From positions 1-64,000 of the forward strand of contig CAJURT010000016.1 of NCBI GenBank assembly GCA_910588875.1: a stretch of DNA of 64,000 nt. Reading direction: 5' to 3'. Positions 34,746-42,610 of this stretch are shown piece by piece. The notes under the pieces are model-generated. The model ran no database searches and was not told the DNA's origin. It was given only the letters and a program-made list of their open reading frames with translations. The translations under genes were made by a program, and so were the position numbers. Every line of letters starts with the position of its first letter. Position 1 is the first letter of the stretch. Source of the DNA: an uncultured Lachnospiraceae bacterium. Lineage in GTDB: Bacteria > Bacillota > Clostridia > Lachnospirales > Lachnospiraceae.

Positions 34746-35909
34746 CTATTCCTGTCCCACGAGTTTTAAAAGATCGGAAAGGAAATTCTCATCTCTGCGC
34801 AGAACCATCCGGTCATAAAAATAATCATTATCCCCCTCCGGCCTGCCAATCACAAGAGATGTATCCTCGGTCATCAGGCTTGTATATCCGGTGTGGAAGA
34901 GATAAGCCCCATCTCCGGTCACCTGGATCTGCGGTGCAAAAGGATACAAAAGTTCCCAGTCCTGGCCTGGCTTATACAAAGGCAGCAGATAGGTTCCGCC
35001 TGGCTGAAGCTGGTACAAAATATACATCTCATCCCCATCTGTTTTGATAATCGGACTTTTCACTGTGACCGTCTCCATCCCTGTTACATAGTCTTCCGCA
35101 TAATATACCTGCTCCATCGCCATCTCATAGACCACCTTCACAGCCTTTCCCGTGGCATCCTGCTCCAGCGACACACCAGTAACCCTTGCGCCACACAGAA
35201 GTTCTGCATCCCTTAGAATATCCTCCGAAAAATATTGGGAGTCCTCTGCCACAGTCACTGCATTTCCCGGGAGCGCCACTGGCTGATAGCTTGCCAGCTG
35301 CAGCTGGTCACATGCCAGGATACCCTCCGGCAAAACCCTCTTTTCCCTGTTTTCTATTGATTGTTCCTGACCTGCCGGCAAACCGGTGCCCATAATAGCC
35401 CCGCTCTCCGGCGATGCCCCGCCGGCTGACTCCTCCGCTACCGTCTCTGCCTCTGCCGTATCAGCCGCCTTTCTCACTGCCGTCTCTTTCTCTGCCCCGC
35501 TGGCTGCCTTCTCTGCTGCCATCTCTTCTCCGCCGGCTGCCTTCTCTGCTGCCATCTCTTCCCCGCCGGCTGCCTTTTCCGCCTCCATCGTCACAGCCCC
35601 TGCCGCACCGGCCATGGGCGGCGCCATCTGATTCACACTGTCGGACTTCTTCCACCTGCCCTCCATCATCTTTGGCATTGCCACCACCAATACCAGCATC
35701 GCCGCCGCTGCCGTGGCCATGCCATAGACCCGTTTTCTTCGGAACCGGACCGTTTTTGGACCCGCCTCCTGCAGCGCTTTGGGGATATTCTCCTCCGGAT
35801 TGCGCTCCGGATGCTCCTGTAGGTTTCCTTCTATCCGGCTCCAGAGATCTGGTGTCTGCTGGCATTTCAGCCTCCTGTATTCCTGTTCCAACCGTTTTTC
35901 GTCCATCAT
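34746..35909 (-). CDS. Membrane anti-sigma-factor-like protein with in-frame repeats
   Basis: The start at 35909 overlaps the sigma-factor stop as ATGA (TTATGATGG). The 387-residue product has a cytoplasmic N-terminus (1-55), one membrane segment (about 63-80), and an Ala/Glu-rich extracytoplasmic region with 11-residue repeats (AAGGEEMAAEK). A folded C-terminal domain (about 200-387) follows. The architecture and coupling to the ECF sigma factor suggest it restrains the sigma factor until a surface signal. No classical zinc anti-sigma motif is seen, so the role is inferred. Confidence 0.65.
   Translation of the reverse strand: MMDEKRLEQEYRRLKCQQTPDLWSRIEGNLQEHPERNPEENIPKALQEAGPKTVRFRRKRVYGMATAAAAMLVLVVAMPKMMEGRWKKSDSVNQMAPPMAGAAGAVTMEAEKAAGGEEMAAEKAAGGEEMAAEKAASGAEKETAVRKAADTAEAETVAEESAGGASPESGAIMGTGLPAGQEQSIENREKRVLPEGILACDQLQLASYQPVALPGNAVTVAEDSQYFSEDILRDAELLCGARVTGVSLEQDATGKAVKVVYEMAMEQVYYAEDYVTGMETVTVKSPIIKTDGDEMYILYQLQPGGTYLLPLYKPGQDWELLYPFAPQIQVTGDGAYLFHTGYTSLMTEDTSLVIGRPEGDNDYFYDRMVLRRDENFLSDLLKLVGQE
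35506..35571. repeat. 33-bp in-frame tandem repeat
   Basis: Two nearly identical 33-base units (35506-35538, 35539-35571) encode the 11-residue AAGGEEMAAEK unit of the anti-sigma-like protein; a degenerate third unit flanks them. Confidence 0.8.
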
Positions 35910-36430
35910 AACTGCACCTCCCTCAATTTCCGAATCGCTGTCCGGTAACACCATGCCACCGTACCCTGAGGCTTTTTCAGGATACCGGCAATCTCCCGGA
36001 AGGTCAGTTCTCCCATAATCTTCAGATTGACAATCTGCCTTTCTTCCTCTTTCAGTGTCTTTAATGCCTGTTCAAGGCCAAGCTTTTGGCAAAGCTGTTC
36101 CTCACAGGAATCCTCCCCTGCCTGCAGATAATCCGGAATCTCCGCAGTGAGGCTCTCCCGCTTTCTTTTTCGCAGATAATCCACTGCCATATTGCGGGCA
36201 ATGGTGATCAGCCATGCCCGGTGTCCTTTCCCTGGCCGGTATGTACCTGCAATATCCCATAATCGGATAAAAAAGTCTGAGGTCACATCTTCCGCATCCT
36301 CCCGGCTGCCAAGAAGTTCCCACACAACCGAGTAGATTAGCGGACAATAATCCTCATAAATGTCCCTCAGGCCATCTTTATCATTTCTGCAGATCCGGCC
36401 GATATTCTGTTCAAACTGCTGGTCATTCAT
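35906..36430 (-). CDS. ECF RNA polymerase sigma factor
   Basis: The 174-residue protein has region 2 (YEDYCPLIYSVVWELLGSREDAEDVTSDFFIRLW) and region 4 (ALKTLKEEERQIVNLKIMGELTFREIAGILKKPQGTV), as in ECF sigma-70 factors of the SigW/RpoE type. It has no obvious extra domain. It is first in a three-gene unit with an anti-sigma-like membrane protein and a VWA lipoprotein. ECF factors usually control their own operon and envelope-stress genes. Confidence 0.93.
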   Translation of the reverse strand: MNDQQFEQNIGRICRNDKDGLRDIYEDYCPLIYSVVWELLGSREDAEDVTSDFFIRLWDIAGTYRPGKGHRAWLITIARNMAVDYLRKRKRESLTAEIPDYLQAGEDSCEEQLCQKLGLEQALKTLKEEERQIVNLKIMGELTFREIAGILKKPQGTVAWCYRTAIRKLREVQL

Positions 36431-36538
36431 AGCAATGTCCTCTCTGCCCTGGCCTTGTACTTACTATACGGCCAGAGACGGATATTTTATGGTAAACTCA
36501 GAAAATTTTTCATTTTCTAATTTTTTCCCAACTGTATG

Positions 36539-36567
36539 ATTATACTATAATCTCCCTATACTGTCAC
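36539..36567 (-). promoter_or_regulatory. Candidate promoter of the sigma-factor operon
   Basis: GTGACA (36562-36567) and TATAAT (36539-36544) on the minus strand are 17 bases apart, about 110 bases before the sigma-factor ATG. It looks like a housekeeping promoter; no ECF-type promoter was recognised. Confidence 0.4.
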
Positions 36568-36700
36568 CAATATCTCCCGTTTGACAATTTTCTTTCCATG
36601 TTTAAAGCATGCCGGAATCATAGATGATGAAAAAAAGGGGAAACCTTTGCTGAAAATGGAAACAGTTCTAAAGAAAATAAGGAAAAAGGAGATTCCCTCA

Positions 36701-36978
36701 ATGAAAAATAAGAAATTACGGATTTTAAACTATTCGGAACAGATCCCCACAAACTGGAGTTTCGGAGGAAGCGTCACTTACGGAAGCAAGCATACTATCT
36801 GCCCAAGATCCAAAGCAACTTTTATATAGGCATCAAAACCCCCCGGACCTTAAGCAGCGACATAGTCTGGAGAAAAACCCACCGCCTGGGCGGAAAACTC
36901 TATGTTGCCTGTGGGATTCTTATCCTGTTTTCCACCCTAACGCTTCCCATCTTTAAAACCATGCCTGCTGGATCCTGA
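36701..36978 (+). pseudogene. Deleted SdpI-family (DUF1648) gene remnant
   Basis: AAAGGAG precedes ATG at 36701. The first frame gives KLRILNYSEQIPTNWSFGGSVTYGSKHTI, a DUF1648-like pattern, and stops near 36829. A shifted frame from about 36799 gives LPKIQSNFYIGIKTP...VWRKTHRLGGKLYV and a final hydrophobic segment ending at 36978. This is the C-terminal half of SdpI-type immunity or signalling membrane proteins. The roughly 100-residue middle is missing at the join, so the gene is deleted and frameshifted. Confidence 0.75.
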
Positions 36979-36983
36979 TTCCC

Positions 36984-37973
36984 CTATTGGGCTCCGGGAT
37001 CCAGCAGGTGCCTTTCCTCCTTTTTGGATTCTTCAATAACCTCATCCATACGAAAGAATTTGTCTTCCAAATGCTGGTCTTTCAGGATCTTTTTCAACGC
37101 ATAATCCACATCGAAATACATTTTCTCCTCTAAAAGCGGTTTCTCTCTGTCTGAAAAATAAGCCTTTACCAGTTCACTGCTCTCATATTCGTCATAATAA
37201 AAGCTGTCCTCAAAGGCTGTCTCCCCCGCAAGCTTTTTGTCATGGTACCAGATCACGGGATATAGCCTGTTATTCCAGATTCCCTTTAGCCTCTTATAGG
37301 TTATGATATGTATATTTTCCAGATAGTCTGTATCCCTTGACAGGATATATGCCAGTTCATAGCTGATTACCAGCCTTCTTTCCTGTGTGTTTTGCTTTAT
37401 CCGGAACCCGGTATCGATATCGTTCCCCAGGAATTCAAATATGCGGTAGCCTTCCTGTAACTGGAACCTTTTTATCAGGTTGTCGTATTGCTCCGGCCTC
37501 TTGATCCCGTCACCGATAATGGCAATCCATGCCGATGCCTTCAGGGATATGATATTCTGCATCCTCATCAGATCCTTCTCCCACGGATGCAGATCTAATC
37601 CCTCAAAAAAGATACCCTTTTTCAGCTGGACCACCAGAATATTCAAAATCTCAAAAATATCGCTGATATAGATAAACACATCCTGCCTTTCCCGGACCGG
37701 GACAAGGAAAACCATCTCATCGCCCAATATCTTCCACATCTCTGCACTGGGCATTTTCTTGGCGACCATCTGCTGGATCTTACTAAACAGGGGGAGGATC
37801 ACCTGAGACCATCCGGTAAAATTCAGTGTCTTGTAAGCAGAGGAATTCACGATGTCAAAGGAAAAAAATATTTCCGCAGTCCTTCTCCCCTGCCCTTCTT
37901 TTTTCTCTTCATTCAGGCTTTGGATCTGCTCCTTGTACTTTAGCAGCTGATTCTGCACATTGGAATCTACCAT
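36984..37973 (-). CDS. Class III nucleotidyl-cyclase-like protein
   Basis: The 329-residue protein shows a cyclase-type catalytic core: a strand with metal-binding Asp (FFSFDIVNSS, D40), then 45 residues later KILGDEMVFLVP (D85), and GNDIDTGFR (183-191) at the place of the VNxAAR motif of class III cyclases, followed by ISYELAYIL. This spacing fits adenylate/guanylate and Pycsar-type pyrimidine cyclases. Residues about 230-329 form an added region. No membrane segment is present. The start overlaps the ImmA/IrrE gene by seven bases, so both are co-translated. The product nucleotide, if any, cannot be read from sequence; a defence signalling role is inference. Confidence 0.6.
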   Translation of the reverse strand: MVDSNVQNQLLKYKEQIQSLNEEKKEGQGRRTAEIFFSFDIVNSSAYKTLNFTGWSQVILPLFSKIQQMVAKKMPSAEMWKILGDEMVFLVPVRERQDVFIYISDIFEILNILVVQLKKGIFFEGLDLHPWEKDLMRMQNIISLKASAWIAIIGDGIKRPEQYDNLIKRFQLQEGYRIFEFLGNDIDTGFRIKQNTQERRLVISYELAYILSRDTDYLENIHIITYKRLKGIWNNRLYPVIWYHDKKLAGETAFEDSFYYDEYESSELVKAYFSDREKPLLEEKMYFDVDYALKKILKDQHLEDKFFRMDEVIEESKKEERHLLDPGAQ

Positions 37974-38479
37974 TTCAGATACCCCAAAAACTTCCCTCTG
38001 TTTGACGCCGCTTCCACCGACACATTAAAATACTCTGCAATCTTGGACGTGTCCACCTTGTCCCCCACTGTATTCCGGTTCAGCGCCTTCCAATATTCAT
38101 CCCTGGGCATCAGAAATGCAGCAGCAAATTCATTCGCCTGGTATTCCTTCTCAGAATTGCCGCTCCTGTGATACCGGCTCTCATCCTGGCGTTCCCAAAG
38201 TTCCTGGTTCGTCATATAGCCCATATGCAAAAACAAATGCCCCAATTCATGGGCTATCGTAAACCTCCGCCTCCTCTCGTCCTGGAAGGGTGACACCAGG
38301 ATCCGGAATGAATTCCCTACCTTCTCCACTGCCCCGTCCGAATAACTGCTGTCCGCCTGTATGTTCCCTCCCAGGCGGCCTATCAGTTCATCCATATCCC
38401 CAATCGGGACTTCAATATGAAAAGATTTCAGAATATCCTCAGTCAGTGAATTGATCATCATCCTGGTCGATTTGTCCAT
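37967..38479 (-). CDS. ImmA/IrrE-family zinc metallopeptidase
   Basis: The 170-residue protein carries the HELGH zinc site (77-81, FTIAHELGHLFLH) and a downstream Glu ligand in EYQANEFAAAFLMP (E117 near). The C-terminal SKIAEYFNVSVEAASNR is a small helical tail. ImmA/IrrE peptidases cleave repressors or regulators after a stress signal; ICEBs1 ImmA and Deinococcus IrrE are known examples. No XRE repressor is encoded nearby. The overlapping partner is a cyclase-like protein, an uncommon pairing, which suggests the peptidase is controlled by, or acts on, the cyclase pathway. Confidence 0.88.
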   Translation of the reverse strand: MDKSTRMMINSLTEDILKSFHIEVPIGDMDELIGRLGGNIQADSSYSDGAVEKVGNSFRILVSPFQDERRRRFTIAHELGHLFLHMGYMTNQELWERQDESRYHRSGNSEKEYQANEFAAAFLMPRDEYWKALNRNTVGDKVDTSKIAEYFNVSVEAASNRGKFLGYLKW

Positions 38480-38530
38480 CTACCCACATCCTTCCTCTTT
38501 TATCCCATATACTCCCGGCGTCCTGATATA

Positions 38531-38578
38531 AGCAAACTCCCCTCCGCCCATCGCAGCCCAGGGAGGGGAGCCTTTGCT
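38531..38578. terminator. Hairpin between kdgK-like gene and peptidase gene
   Basis: CTCCCCTCC (38537-38545) and GGAGGGGAG (38562-38570) pair, with AGCAAA and TTTGCT extending the stem. It lies downstream of the kdgK-like stop (38667) and upstream of the peptidase start, so it should insulate the two operons. Confidence 0.65.
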
Positions 38579-38666
38579 TTGCTTTTATCCTATCACACCT
38601 GCTGTCCACATTCAACAAACTTTTTTGTTTCCGGCTGTGTTGTAACCCCGGTTCCTTCCTCCGGCA

Positions 38667-39695
38667 CTACCGGGCCATCTCCAGCTGCGGCCCCTTGCTG
38701 TTGTGGGCTTTGATAATAGTGTCAATCTCCTCTAAGTTGGAGGAAGGCAGATCTCCCGGGATCGTATTCTTCACCGAACTGGTGGCATTGCCGTACTGCA
38801 TCGCCTTCTCACAGTCAAAATCACTGGATAAAAGGCCATAGAGGGCTCCTGAAATATAAGCGTCGCCGCTGCCGATCCGGTCTACCACCTCAATATCCCG
38901 GTAAGGTTCCTCCTCATGGTAGGTATCCTGCTTGGCATCATAGATCACTGAGCCAAAGGTATGGCGTTTTGGGCTATGTACCACCCTCTGGGTGGAAGCC
39001 ACTATCGAAATCGGGTATTCCTCGGCAAAACTCTTCATCATTTCTTTGGCTGTCCCGGTCTTCAAAAAGGTCAGCCGCGCCGTATCCTCGGAACAGAAAA
39101 AGATATCCACATAAGGCAGGATGCCCTCAATGCATTCCTTCGCCTCTGCCCCGGTCCAAAGGTTCCCCCGGAAATTCACGTCAAATGATACCAGCGCCCC
39201 TCCTTCCTTGAAGCGCTTAATCATCTCAACCGCCGTCTCCCGCAGCTGCGGGCTTAAGGCCAGCGTGATGCCGCTGGTATGGAAGCAGCGGGTCGAGGAA
39301 TATGCCTCTTCCGGGATCTCGTCAATCTTCAGCGAATAGAAGGAACTCCCTGCCCGGTCATAGATCACCTTCGGCTTTCTCGGATAGGCGCCATCCTCGT
39401 AATAATAGATCCCCACACGGGCCCCCGGGGAATTGTCATAGATAAAGTAATCGTCGCTGACACCATAGGAACGGATCTTACTCTTCATAAAAGCGCCCAT
39501 GTCATGAGAAGGAAGCCGGGAGATAATCCCCGTATGAAGCCCCAAAAGGGCCACCCCTACTGCCACATTCAACTCTGCCCCTCCCACCTGCTTGACAAAG
39601 GTGTCTCCCCTCATCAGCCGTTCATTGTTCGGCGGTGACAGGCGAAGCAAAACCTGCCCAAAGGTCAGCAGGTCAAAATTTCTCTTTTTCCCCAT
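38667..39695 (-). CDS. PfkB-family sugar kinase, KdgK-like (paralogue 1)
   Basis: The 342-residue protein has the ribokinase fold with GGAELNVAVGVALLG at the N-terminus and the catalytic signature DRIGSGDAYISGAL near the end. It matches 2-keto-3-deoxygluconate kinases, which convert KDG to KDPG. It lies in tandem with a second kinase and KDPG aldolase, all in one direction, which fits uronate catabolism. The two kinases differ, so this one may prefer a related keto-deoxy sugar. Confidence 0.85.
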   Translation of the reverse strand: MGKKRNFDLLTFGQVLLRLSPPNNERLMRGDTFVKQVGGAELNVAVGVALLGLHTGIISRLPSHDMGAFMKSKIRSYGVSDDYFIYDNSPGARVGIYYYEDGAYPRKPKVIYDRAGSSFYSLKIDEIPEEAYSSTRCFHTSGITLALSPQLRETAVEMIKRFKEGGALVSFDVNFRGNLWTGAEAKECIEGILPYVDIFFCSEDTARLTFLKTGTAKEMMKSFAEEYPISIVASTQRVVHSPKRHTFGSVIYDAKQDTYHEEEPYRDIEVVDRIGSGDAYISGALYGLLSSDFDCEKAMQYGNATSSVKNTIPGDLPSSNLEEIDTIIKAHNSKGPQLEMAR

Positions 39696-39760
39696 TTCCT
39701 CTCCTCCTAAAATCTGTCCTGTTTTTTGTGAAGTTTATGGCAATATACCTGATTGATAAA

Positions 39761-39791
39761 ATGGCTAATTCCACTTCCTGAAATTAGCCAT
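39761..39791. terminator. Inverted repeat between the two kinases
   Basis: ATGGCTAATT (39761-39770) and AATTAGCCAT (39782-39791) form a perfect 10-base stem with an 11-base loop. In the minus direction it is followed by TTTATCAATC. It could be a weak terminator or processing site inside the operon. Confidence 0.5.
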
Positions 39792-39810
39792 CCATCTTAG
39801 TTCTTCTGTT

Positions 39811-40842
39811 TTATCTCTGGACGCGGCCGGAACCGTCACCGCCTGCCAGATTCTCCACATCCCCGCGGGTAACCAGGTTAAAGTCACCGGGGATGGTGTG
39901 CTTCAATGCGGAAGCTGCCACTGCGAATTCCAGGGCTGCCTTCATGTCCTTGCCGTCCAAAAGCCCGCATACCAATCCTGCTGCAAAGGAATCACCGCCG
40001 CCCACACGGTCTACGATGGGGGTGATGGAATATTTCCTGGAATGATAGAACTCCCGGGTCTTTCCGTCCATGATGCAGGCGGACCAGCCATTGTTGGAAG
40101 CGGAATAGCTTTCACGCAGGGAACTGATCACATACTTAAAGTTAAACTTGTCTACCATCTGATTGAAAATATCCACATAACCTGCCAGTTCAAGTTCACC
40201 AGAGGTAACATCTGTCTTGCCCGGCTTGAAGCCCAGAACCTTCTCTGCATCCTCCTCGTTGCCGATGCACACATCCACATACTGCATCAGATTGGTCATC
40301 ACCTTCTGTGCCTTCTCGGAAGACCACAGTTTCTTGCGGAAATTCAGATCCACAGATACCGTCACGCCATGTGCTTTTGCCGCCTTGCAGGCCGCCTCAG
40401 CCACCTCTGCCGCCAGGTCGGAAACCGCCGGGGTAATGCCGGTGAAGTGGAACCAGTCCGCCCCCTCAAAAATTGCATCAAAGTCAAACTTGTCTGCCGT
40501 AGCACAGGCAATCGAAGAATTGGCACGGTCATAGACAACATTGGAAGCCCTCATGGCAGATCCTGTCTCCAGGAAATAAATCCCCAGACGGTCGCCGCTG
40601 CGCGAGATATGCTTTGTGCCTACATTGTACTTTCTCAGGGCAGCCACTGCACAGTCACCAATCGGATTGGCCGGAATTGCCGTCACGAACTCTACCTCAT
40701 GCCCGTAATTTGCCAGGGATACCGCCACATTAGCCTCACCGCCGCCGTAATTGACGTCAAATTCATCTGCCTGGATAAACTTCTCGTTGCCTGGGGTGGA
40801 AAGTCTCAGCATGATCTCACCCATGGTTACTACCTTTGCCAT
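39811..40842 (-). CDS. kdgK: 2-dehydro-3-deoxygluconokinase (KdgK, paralogue 2)
   Basis: The 343-residue protein has the PfkB signature VNYGGGEANVAVSLANYG and DRVGGGDSFAAGLVCGLL. It is close in length and pattern to bacterial KdgK, phosphorylating 2-keto-3-deoxygluconate. It is placed directly after the KDPG aldolase gene (start 41587), so KDG is phosphorylated to KDPG and then cleaved. It is the better KdgK candidate of the two paralogues because it neighbours the aldolase. Confidence 0.88.
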   Translation of the reverse strand: MAKVVTMGEIMLRLSTPGNEKFIQADEFDVNYGGGEANVAVSLANYGHEVEFVTAIPANPIGDCAVAALRKYNVGTKHISRSGDRLGIYFLETGSAMRASNVVYDRANSSIACATADKFDFDAIFEGADWFHFTGITPAVSDLAAEVAEAACKAAKAHGVTVSVDLNFRKKLWSSEKAQKVMTNLMQYVDVCIGNEEDAEKVLGFKPGKTDVTSGELELAGYVDIFNQMVDKFNFKYVISSLRESYSASNNGWSACIMDGKTREFYHSRKYSITPIVDRVGGGDSFAAGLVCGLLDGKDMKAALEFAVAASALKHTIPGDFNLVTRGDVENLAGGDGSGRVQR

Positions 40843-40933
40843 TGTCTCATTCTCCTTTTATGATATTTTTTCTCTTTTTTGTATCTTCTTTTCTGCTTTT
40901 CCTTGTACAGCCTTGTTTTTCACCCGGCTGTTT

Positions 40934-41587
40934 TTATTTTGCCCGGGCAGCGGCCACTGCCTCAACAAACTCCTTCGCCTTTGCCGTAACTGCAGCAAAA
41001 TCGCCGGTCTTTGCACCTTTGGTCAGGCTGCTGCCGGTTCCCACGGCATATGCGCCTGCTTTGATCCATTTATCCACATTGTCCACATCCACACCGCCAG
41101 ACGGCATAAACTCACCCTGGGGCAGGGGGCCCTTGAAGGAACTGATTGCGGCCGGCCCTACGATATTGCCCGGGAAGATCTTGATAATGTCACAGCCCGC
41201 CTCCAAAGCAGTGATGGCTTCGGTTGGGGTCATCACACCCGGCAGCATCGGAACACGGTAACGGTTGCAAAGCTTGATGGTATCCACGTTCAGCCCCGGG
41301 CTTACCACATAGTTGGCGCCGGCCAAAATGACGGCTCTTGCGGTTTCCGGATCCAGGACTGTGCCTGCACCGATGACAACCTTGTCATTATTTTTGTATT
41401 TCTTCGCCATAGCAGCGATAAAGTCCACCGGATTCCCCTCATCCATGGTCATCGTAATCTCAATAAAGTTGATGCCGCCCTCAATAATGGCGTCCACCAC
41501 CTTTTCCCCCTGCTCCAGGTTCTTTGCCCGGACAACTGCTACCAGACAATCTTCCTTCATCCTTGCCAATACCTGTTCTTTTTTCAT
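40934..41587 (-). CDS. eda: KDPG/KHG aldolase (Eda)
   Basis: The start is set at 41587 (MKKEQVLARMKED) after AAAGGAGA; the ORF extends upstream to 41635. The 217-residue TIM-barrel protein has VVRAKNLEQ, EITMTM and the Schiff-base Lys motif CDIIKIFPG, as in 2-dehydro-3-deoxyphosphogluconate aldolase. It splits KDPG to pyruvate and glyceraldehyde-3-phosphate, ending the hexuronate route. It is first in an operon with the two kinases. Confidence 0.93.
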   Translation of the reverse strand: MKKEQVLARMKEDCLVAVVRAKNLEQGEKVVDAIIEGGINFIEITMTMDEGNPVDFIAAMAKKYKNNDKVVIGAGTVLDPETARAVILAGANYVVSPGLNVDTIKLCNRYRVPMLPGVMTPTEAITALEAGCDIIKIFPGNIVGPAAISSFKGPLPQGEFMPSGGVDVDNVDKWIKAGAYAVGTGSSLTKGAKTGDFAAVTAKAKEFVEAVAAARAK

Positions 41588-41610
41588 AGTACGTCTTCTC
41601 CTTTTCTTAT

Positions 41611-41686
41611 ATTCGCATATACGAATGATTTTCATAAATGCGAATTATTATAATTACATATTAATAGCTGCCAACAATTTTGTCAA
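41611..41686 (-). promoter_or_regulatory. Promoter and palindromic operator of the eda-kdgK operon
   Basis: TTGACA (41681-41686) and TAATAT (41658-41663) on the minus strand are 17 bases apart. A palindrome ATTCGCATATACGAAT lies at 41611-41626, just past the start, with a related half-site GCGAATTA at 41638-41645. The IclR regulator gene is directly upstream, so IclR is the likely ligand. Confidence 0.7.
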
Positions 41687-41743
41687 TAGGAAATACCAAT
41701 TTTCCGCTGTCTTTTCCCCTTTTCCGGCCCCGGCAGCCCCCGC

Positions 41744-42517
41744 TTAACGGCCGCCGGTTTTCTCTCCGAGATAACCCAGCAGGCTTGACAGCTTAGCCGC
41801 TTTTCCGGCCACCAGTAAGCCCAATGCCTCGTAGTCCTCTGTCGGCTTGTAAAGGCTTGATAAGCTGATTGCACCCAGGACATTGCCGTCAGCCCCAAAC
41901 ACCGGGGCTCCCACGCACTCCATATGTTCCTCCAGTTCCCTTGCATCCAGCGCGTAGCCCTTCTTCCTTACTTTGTCCAATTCTTCCGCTAAAGATTCCT
42001 TATCCATAATCGTCTTTTCTGTCTTTTTGCGGAATTTGATCCTTCCTAAGATCTTCCCCTTGGCCTCCTCATCGCTGAAGGCCAGGATTGCCTTTCCCAA
42101 AGATGTGCAGTACATGGGGTTTTTGGAGCCTACCGTGGCCGTGGTGATAATCGGGTTCTCCGGCTCTGATTTACAGATGTATACCACCTCGTGGTCCGAG
42201 GGCACCCCGAAAAACACGGTTTTTCCCGTCTCCCTGGCAATTGCTTTCAGTTCAGGTTCCAGAACCCCGATAAAATCCAGGTTGTTGGTATAATTAATCC
42301 CGATCCGGTACGCTGTCAGGCCAATCGTATAGCGCTGGCGCACTCCCCGGTCCACATTTACCATACCCATCTCCGCCAATGTGGTGACAATATCATACGC
42401 GCTGGTCTTAGGAAGTTCCAGACGACCACAGATGTCATCCAAAGTAATTCCCTGGGGGTCTTTCGACACCAGCTTGAGAATCTCCACTGTGCGCTGGGCT
42501 GTCCGATTCAGTTTCAT
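41744..42517 (-). CDS. IclR-family transcriptional regulator (KdgR-like)
   Basis: Translation is set at 42517 (MKLNRTAQRTVEILKLV); GGAGAGGG lies directly upstream. The 257-residue protein has an N-terminal winged helix (DDICGRLELPKTSAYDIVTTL) and a C-terminal GAF-like ligand domain (GKTVFFGVPSDHEVVYI...LEEHMECVGAPVFGADG) of the IclR family. Its place between uxaA and the eda promoter suggests it senses a keto-deoxy acid such as KDG and controls eda-kdgK. Confidence 0.92.
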   Translation of the reverse strand: MKLNRTAQRTVEILKLVSKDPQGITLDDICGRLELPKTSAYDIVTTLAEMGMVNVDRGVRQRYTIGLTAYRIGINYTNNLDFIGVLEPELKAIARETGKTVFFGVPSDHEVVYICKSEPENPIITTATVGSKNPMYCTSLGKAILAFSDEEAKGKILGRIKFRKKTEKTIMDKESLAEELDKVRKKGYALDARELEEHMECVGAPVFGADGNVLGAISLSSLYKPTEDYEALGLLVAGKAAKLSSLLGYLGEKTGGR

Positions 42518-42610
42518 CCCTCTCCACGTCCTTTTCTTCTTGCTTTTTCCATACAGGCGCCTTTTACCGCCCTGCATCCAAAGCCCCTGCCGGCTCCGCG
42601 CCTTAAAGCC

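Noticed and set aside
36581..36829. Plus-strand 82-residue ORF as a gene
   Set aside because: Only its last 42 residues resemble a known family and the rest of that family lies in another frame; it is treated as a deleted SdpI remnant from 36701.
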